Positions 5,984 through 10,036 of a DNA stretch of 10,036 nucleotides are shown here, piece after piece. The notes below the pieces were generated by a model. The model searched no databases, had not been told where the DNA came from, and was given only the letters and a program-made list of their open reading frames with translations. The position numbers and the translations under genes are program-made. Location of the stretch: contig JBDTCS010000133.1 of assembly GCA_039923455.1 (NCBI GenBank), forward strand, positions 1 through 10,036. Reading direction: 5' to 3'. Source of the stretch: JBDTCS01 sp039923455 (GTDB lineage Bacteria; Bacteroidota; Ignavibacteria; Palsa-1295). Numbering within the stretch: position 1 is the first letter of the stretch; every line of letters starts with the position of its first letter.

Positions 5984-7291
5984 ATGATGGATCACTCAGC
6001 CGAACTTGAGCGCGTTGCTATCATTCCCTTTGTTGAGTACAATCTCGATAATGGGTTGCACGTTGTACTTGCTGAAAGCCATAGCTCGCCGATCGTTGCT
6101 GTCAATCTGTGGTATCACGTCGGATCAAAAGATGAAGACCCTACTCGCACAGGCTTTGCGCACCTCTTCGAGCACATGATGTTCCAAGGCTCGGATAACA
6201 TTAAGAAGACCGAGCACTTCAAGTATGTTCAGAGCGCGGGTGGAAACCTGAATGCGACCACGAGCCAAGATCGGACTAATTATTTTGAGATACTGCCTTC
6301 GACACAACTCGAACTTGCACTTTGGCTGGAGAGCGATCGAATGCTCGCCTTAGCAGTGACCGAAGAAAATTTTGAGAATCAACGTGCGGTTGTGACAGAA
6401 GAGCGTCGTCAACGCTACGACAATCAACCCTACGGCCTCGTCTACGAAGCCCTGTTGGAGCGTGTGTTCACTACGAGCGGATATCATTGGTCCACCATTG
6501 GATCAATGCAGCAACTTGCCGAGAGCACACTTCCGGAGATTCGCGCATTCCACACGAAGTTCTATCAGCCCAACAATGCCTCGCTTGCACTCGTCGGCGA
6601 TTTTCAGCCGGAGCAAGCCCGCCCTTTGATCGAAAAATACTTTGGCTCAATAGTGAGTGGAGGAGAGATCGTAAGGAAAGCGCAGCATATCGAGCCGATT
6701 GCTGGGCAGATCCGACACACGATGTACGACCAGGTACCGCTTCCGGCAGTCTATCTGGCTTTTCAGGGTTCAAGAGCTTTTTCCCGTTCGGAACAAATAC
6801 TTGATATCGTTTCTCGCATACTCGCGAGTGGCAGATCGAGTAGAATGTACACATCACTTGTGTACCAGAATAAGATTGCTAAAGAGGTCTCGACGTTCAA
6901 TATCGCTGGCGAACTCACCGGTATGCTCGGTATTAGTTCGACGGTACAGATTGGTGTTGACCCTGCAATAGTAGAAGCGGCACTTTGGCACGAAATCGAA
7001 TTATTGCTCGAGGAGGGGATCACCGAAACCGAGCTACAAAAAGCGAAGAACAAGCTTGAGGCCTCGCACGTCCGCTCGTTGATGCACCTGAGTTCGCGAG
7101 CAGATCAACTACAGCAAGCTTACACCTACACGGGCCGGACCGAGCGTGCGAACGAGATAATGGAAGAATTGCTTTCGCTGACTCTCGAGGAGGTTCTCGA
7201 GGGAGCTCGAGCGATTCTACGGAAGGACGCCTGCGTGGTTATCCATGTACTTCCGAAGACCGAGTCCGCAGGGGCCACGGAGGCTACGTAG
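5984..7291 (+). CDS. M16-family zinc metallopeptidase, catalytic subunit (first of two)
   Basis: A 435-residue M16B-type (MPP/insulinase-like) peptidase. It has the inverted zinc motif HLFEH inside GFAHLFEHMMFQGS at about residues 58-71 from this start, and a TEERRQRYDNQPYG segment about 75 residues later whose paired Glu residues supply the third zinc ligand. The second half has GRSSRMYTSLVYQNKIAKEV, the C-domain counterpart. There the Arg and Tyr that bind substrate in M16 partner subunits are replaced by Val and Lys. The chain therefore looks catalytic but dependent on another subunit. I chose ATG 5984; ATG 5987 is next, and GTG 5951 would add 11 residues but would start only three bases after the hairpin. 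There is no signal peptide, and an in-frame stop at 5927-5929 rules out a longer N-terminus, so it is predicted to be cytoplasmic. It is 118 bases before a paralogous gene, probably an old tandem duplication. Confidence 0.9.
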   Translation: MMDHSAELERVAIIPFVEYNLDNGLHVVLAESHSSPIVAVNLWYHVGSKDEDPTRTGFAHLFEHMMFQGSDNIKKTEHFKYVQSAGGNLNATTSQDRTNYFEILPSTQLELALWLESDRMLALAVTEENFENQRAVVTEERRQRYDNQPYGLVYEALLERVFTTSGYHWSTIGSMQQLAESTLPEIRAFHTKFYQPNNASLALVGDFQPEQARPLIEKYFGSIVSGGEIVRKAQHIEPIAGQIRHTMYDQVPLPAVYLAFQGSRAFSRSEQILDIVSRILASGRSSRMYTSLVYQNKIAKEVSTFNIAGELTGMLGISSTVQIGVDPAIVEAALWHEIELLLEEGITETELQKAKNKLEASHVRSLMHLSSRADQLQQAYTYTGRTERANEIMEELLSLTLEEVLEGARAILRKDACVVIHVLPKTESAGATEAT

Positions 7292-7409
7292 AAAGGTTTT
7301 GTTACTTACCAAAGCCTGCCGGACATCTTCACGAAATAAGAACTTCCCCCACTTGTTCCTCGTTGAAAGATGACTTGAAGCATAGTATTCGTAGAAAATT
7401 AAACAATTT

Positions 7410-8798
7410 GTGATACATAATCAGATCTCGTCGTCGACAGATTCTACTTCACTTAACCCAGGATTTATTGCGTTCACCGAGTTCAAACTTTCGAACGGTC
7501 TGCGCGTGATACTCCATGAAGATCACAAAGCTCCGTTGGTCTGTTTGAATATCGCCTATCATGTCGGCTCGAAGAACGAATCGGAAGATCGGATGGGCTT
7601 TGCACATCTCTTCGAGCATCTGCTTTTTGATGGATCGAAAAATGTGCCACGCGGAATGTTCGATGTTTTCATCACACAAGCCGGAGGCCATGATAACGCG
7701 TACACCACGGAAGACAAAACAAATTACTACGAGGTGCTTCCTTCCCATCAACTCGGTCTCGGGTTTTGGCTCGAGAGCGATCGCATGTTGGAGTTTGGTG
7801 TCAGTGAGATCAGCCTTGTAACGCAAAAGAATGTTGTAAAAGAAGAGAAGCGTGAGCGGTATGATAACACTCCGTATGGGTCGCTTACGATTCGAATGAA
7901 TCGACTGGCTTATACGAAATTCCCCTATTGGTGGTCGGTCATCGGAGATATGGAAACGATCGACGCCGCTACACTCGTTGACGTGAAAGAGTTTTTCGAA
8001 ACCTATTACGTTCCGGATAACGCAGTGCTGGTGCTCACCGGAGATTTTGATTCGAAAATCATCGAGGGTGAGATTGAAAAATATTTCGGTGCGATTCCCA
8101 GCGGTACAGGAAAGCAGAATCGGCCGATGTACGACGAGCCTGTACAGACCGAAGAACGACGCGTGATTGTGAGTGATGAACCTGTACCGCTCTCCGGTGT
8201 TTTCTATGCCTATAAAACACCAGCGGAAGGAACACCGGATTTTATTGCGCTCGACTTACTCACGGATGTCCTCTCAACCGGTCGCAGCTCGCGGCTCTAT
8301 AAGAAGCTTGTCTATGAATTGCAGATCGCATCCGAAGTCTCCGCATACGTCGATTCGCGTGAGATGCCGGGCCTGACCTATATTTATGCGATCGCTGCGA
8401 ACCCGGAGCAAGAGCCCAAGTCACTCGAAGACGCTATCGAGGAAGTGATCGCAAAGGTAATTCGCGATGGAGTATTGCCGGAGGAATTAGAGAAGTCGAT
8501 GAATAAGACCGAGGCCCGACTCGTCGCGAGCCGCGTAACCGTGCAAGGCAAGGCCGATCAGCTTGCACATGCTGCAATCTTTTACGGCGATGCAAATCGT
8601 GCGAACACACTGATCGATGAGTATCGTAGAGTCACCACCGAAGATCTCCGGCGTGCCGCAGAGAAGTATCTTGTGCCGACAAATCGTAGTACTATCATTT
8701 ATCTGGCCGATGCGGATATCGCTTCTGCTGAGAACGATTCAAGCGAGGAAATTGGGGAGCCGGATAAATTTCCGAATGTAGAGCTCGCGAGTATCTAA
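7410..8798 (+). CDS. M16-family zinc metallopeptidase, catalytic subunit (second of two)
   Basis: A 462-residue paralogue of the upstream M16 protein. It has HLFEH at 66-70 (zinc ligands H66 and H70, catalytic E69) and paired Glu 145-146 in VVKEEKRERYDNTPYG as the distal ligand. The shared pattern YHVGSK...GFAHLFEH...TNYxEVLPS...LESDRML shows clear common descent with the first copy. In the C-terminal half GRSSRLYKKLVYELQIASEV (291-310) has Val and Ser where partner subunits have the Arg/Tyr substrate-binding pair, so it too looks like the cutting subunit of a heteromer. GTG 7410 is the only usual start before the conserved region; the in-frame TAG at 7392-7394 blocks extension. It has neither a Shine-Dalgarno sequence nor a signal peptide. 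The acidic tail after about 435 (DSSEEIGEPDKF) is extra compared with copy one. Only 62 bases separate it from the next M16 gene, so the two are probably co-transcribed. Confidence 0.9.
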   Translation: MIHNQISSSTDSTSLNPGFIAFTEFKLSNGLRVILHEDHKAPLVCLNIAYHVGSKNESEDRMGFAHLFEHLLFDGSKNVPRGMFDVFITQAGGHDNAYTTEDKTNYYEVLPSHQLGLGFWLESDRMLEFGVSEISLVTQKNVVKEEKRERYDNTPYGSLTIRMNRLAYTKFPYWWSVIGDMETIDAATLVDVKEFFETYYVPDNAVLVLTGDFDSKIIEGEIEKYFGAIPSGTGKQNRPMYDEPVQTEERRVIVSDEPVPLSGVFYAYKTPAEGTPDFIALDLLTDVLSTGRSSRLYKKLVYELQIASEVSAYVDSREMPGLTYIYAIAANPEQEPKSLEDAIEEVIAKVIRDGVLPEELEKSMNKTEARLVASRVTVQGKADQLAHAAIFYGDANRANTLIDEYRRVTTEDLRRAAEKYLVPTNRSTIIYLADADIASAENDSSEEIGEPDKFPNVELASI

Positions 8799-8860
8799 GC
8801 AAAACATAAGTTTACGTTTAGCCAAAGTGTTACACGAATTTTCAAATCAATTTTTTCGTA

Positions 8861-10036
8861 ATGTCTGCTGAACATTCTATCGGTGTGCTGGATAGATCCA
8901 AGCCACCAATGCCTTCACCGAACCCGCAGGTAGCATTTCCTAAGTTTCAGGAGCATCGGCTTTCGAACGGATTGCGCGTGTTCATCGTAGAAAACCACGA
9001 ACAACCGATCGCAAGTGTCGCGCTCTATGTCAAGGGCGGCTCGATTCTCGAACCGATCGAGGGACTGGCGAGCATCTCTGCAGATTTACTTACGAAAGGC
9101 ACGACCTCCCGCACGGCAACTGAGATTGCCGAGCAGATCGACTTCGTCGGTGGCTCGCTGCATGCAAGTTCGTCCTGGGATTCCATCGCTGTTTCTGTTG
9201 GAGTGCTCTCGAAGTTTTTGCCTATCGGAATGGAACTGCTCGCCGATATTGCATTGCATCCAACATTCCCGGACGAAGAACTTGATCGCGTAAAGCTGCA
9301 ACGCGTTGCAGGGCTCAAGCAAGCGAAGGCTGATGCGAGCTTTCTTGCGGATTCCATATTTACCAAACTTGTTTTTCCTGATCATCCCTACGGCAAACAA
9401 GCAAGCGGGACGGAGGAAACCGTTGTCCATATTACGAAAGCCGACGTAGAACATTTTCATAAACGGACCTTCGGACCGGCGAGTGGATTCATAATCGCCG
9501 CAGGTGATATCGAACCAAAAGATTTTCTCGTTACGCTCGAAGGTACATTCGGTGTCTGGGAAAATCATGTTGCGCCAGTCATGCATTTTCCTGCACAGCG
9601 CTTGCAGAGCGGAATGAAAGTTGCGCTGGTCGAGAAAGAGGGTGCAGTTCAATCGGCGATCCGCGTCGGACATCTTGGTATTGCCCGGAGCAGCGAAGAC
9701 TACGTGAGCCTGCATATATTGAACATGCTCTTGGGTGGGTATTTCAATTCTCGCATCAATTTAAACCTGCGCGAGAAACATGGCTTCACCTATGGGGCAC
9801 GCAGTTATTTTGATACACGCATCGAGCCGGGTCCATTTGTAATCTCGACCGAAGTCTCGACGAGTGTTACGATGCGATCGGTCGAGGAGATACTATCCGA
9901 AGTAAGACGAATCTGCTTGGATGAAATTTCGGAAGAAGAGCTCGACATGGTCAAAAAATATGTAGTCGGAAGCTTTCCGCTTTCGATTGAGACTCCGCAG
10001 CAAGTTGCGTCTCGCGTTGCGACGATCGTGTTGTAT
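8861..10036 (+). CDS. M16-family non-catalytic partner subunit, cut by right edge
   Basis: The frame from ATG 8861 is open for 392 codons to the window edge, so the C-terminal end is missing. The fold is M16: RLSNGLRVFIVENHEQPIA at about 33-51, a GLA...LLTKGT segment at 68-81 and the FPDHPYGKQASGTEETV region at 172-188. The zinc site is gone: HxxEH is replaced by S71, A74 and D75, and no Glu pair stands at the distal position. The second half has LREKHGFTYGARS (303-315), with R304 and Y311 matching the Arg/Tyr pair of M16B substrate-binding subunits. Known two-subunit M16B enzymes divide the work this way, like mitochondrial processing peptidase beta and alpha. It should therefore pair with one or both upstream catalytic proteins. 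It has no signal peptide; an in-frame TAG at 8819-8821 with no other start before the ATG supports the start chosen. There is no Shine-Dalgarno sequence. Confidence 0.9.
   Translation, partial: MSAEHSIGVLDRSKPPMPSPNPQVAFPKFQEHRLSNGLRVFIVENHEQPIASVALYVKGGSILEPIEGLASISADLLTKGTTSRTATEIAEQIDFVGGSLHASSSWDSIAVSVGVLSKFLPIGMELLADIALHPTFPDEELDRVKLQRVAGLKQAKADASFLADSIFTKLVFPDHPYGKQASGTEETVVHITKADVEHFHKRTFGPASGFIIAAGDIEPKDFLVTLEGTFGVWENHVAPVMHFPAQRLQSGMKVALVEKEGAVQSAIRVGHLGIARSSEDYVSLHILNMLLGGYFNSRINLNLREKHGFTYGARSYFDTRIEPGPFVISTEVSTSVTMRSVEEILSEVRRICLDEISEEELDMVKKYVVGSFPLSIETPQQVASRVATIVLY

Noticed and set aside
7294..7317. Stem-loop AGGTTTTG/CAAAGCCT after the first M16 gene as a terminator
   Set aside because: The stem is only 8 bp including one G-T pair, and no T-run follows, so termination between the two M16 genes is not supported.
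7363..7388. TTGAAA and TAGTAT upstream of the second M16 gene as a sigma-70 promoter
   Set aside because: The spacing is only 14 bases and the -10 match is poor.
9086..9715. Minus-strand open frame of 209 codons opposite the third M16 gene
   Set aside because: The opposite strand encodes an M16 protein with clear family motifs; this frame is a composition-driven shadow, as are those at 2657-3190 and 3677-4255.

Overview
The window reads as chromosomal DNA of a Gram-negative, outer-membrane-bearing bacterium. It encodes a SurA-type periplasmic chaperone, a second membrane-anchored parvulin foldase, a lipoprotein-type Rieske protein and a tandem set of M16 (insulinase/MPP-type) peptidase subunits. 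Base composition is roughly balanced and most genes lack a good Shine-Dalgarno sequence. Together with the protein style, this fits the Bacteroidota/Chlorobiota/Ignavibacteria/Kapabacteria (FCB) part of the tree. That assignment is an inference and could be wrong. I see no phage, transposase, CRISPR or toxin-antitoxin genes, and no rRNA or tRNA.

Layout. (1) Positions 1-779, minus strand: the 5' part of a gene for a secreted protein of unknown function, running off the left edge. It has an open frame across the whole interval and a clear signal peptide. (2) Positions 931-1461, plus strand: a Rieske [2Fe-2S] protein with twin-arginine and lipobox signals, divergent from gene 1. (3) Positions 1462-1939: about 480 bases with no convincing gene, but with local hairpins and a cluster of CAATGC/GCATTG half-sites. 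(4) Positions 1940-4183: a large membrane-anchored foldase with three parvulin (PpiC) units, followed by a strong intrinsic terminator at 4267-4317. (5) Positions 4369-5775: a SurA-like chaperone starting at TTG with a well-placed AGG. (6) Positions 5776-5983: a spacer holding six tandem copies of an 18-bp repeat and then a strong imperfect hairpin. (7) Positions 5984-7291, 7410-8798 and 8861-10036 (cut by the right edge): three M16-family proteins in a row.

How the genes may work together. The two parvulin proteins are export-side folding factors, probably serving outer-membrane and secreted proteins. The first two M16 proteins keep the zinc-binding HxxEH motif but lack the C-terminal Arg/Tyr pair. 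The third has lost HxxEH but keeps the Arg/Tyr pair. This is the split expected of heteromeric M16B peptidases, in which one subunit cuts and the other helps bind substrate. None of the three has a signal peptide, and upstream in-frame stops leave no room for one, so the complex is predicted to be cytoplasmic unless it is exported in another way.

Most of the window is recognisable housekeeping-type sequence. The items most worth a second look are the two-catalytic-plus-one-non-catalytic M16 arrangement, the 18-bp minisatellite with its adjacent hairpin, the structured gene-free stretch at 1462-1939, and the solitary Rieske lipoprotein with a Phe where high-potential Rieske proteins usually have Tyr.
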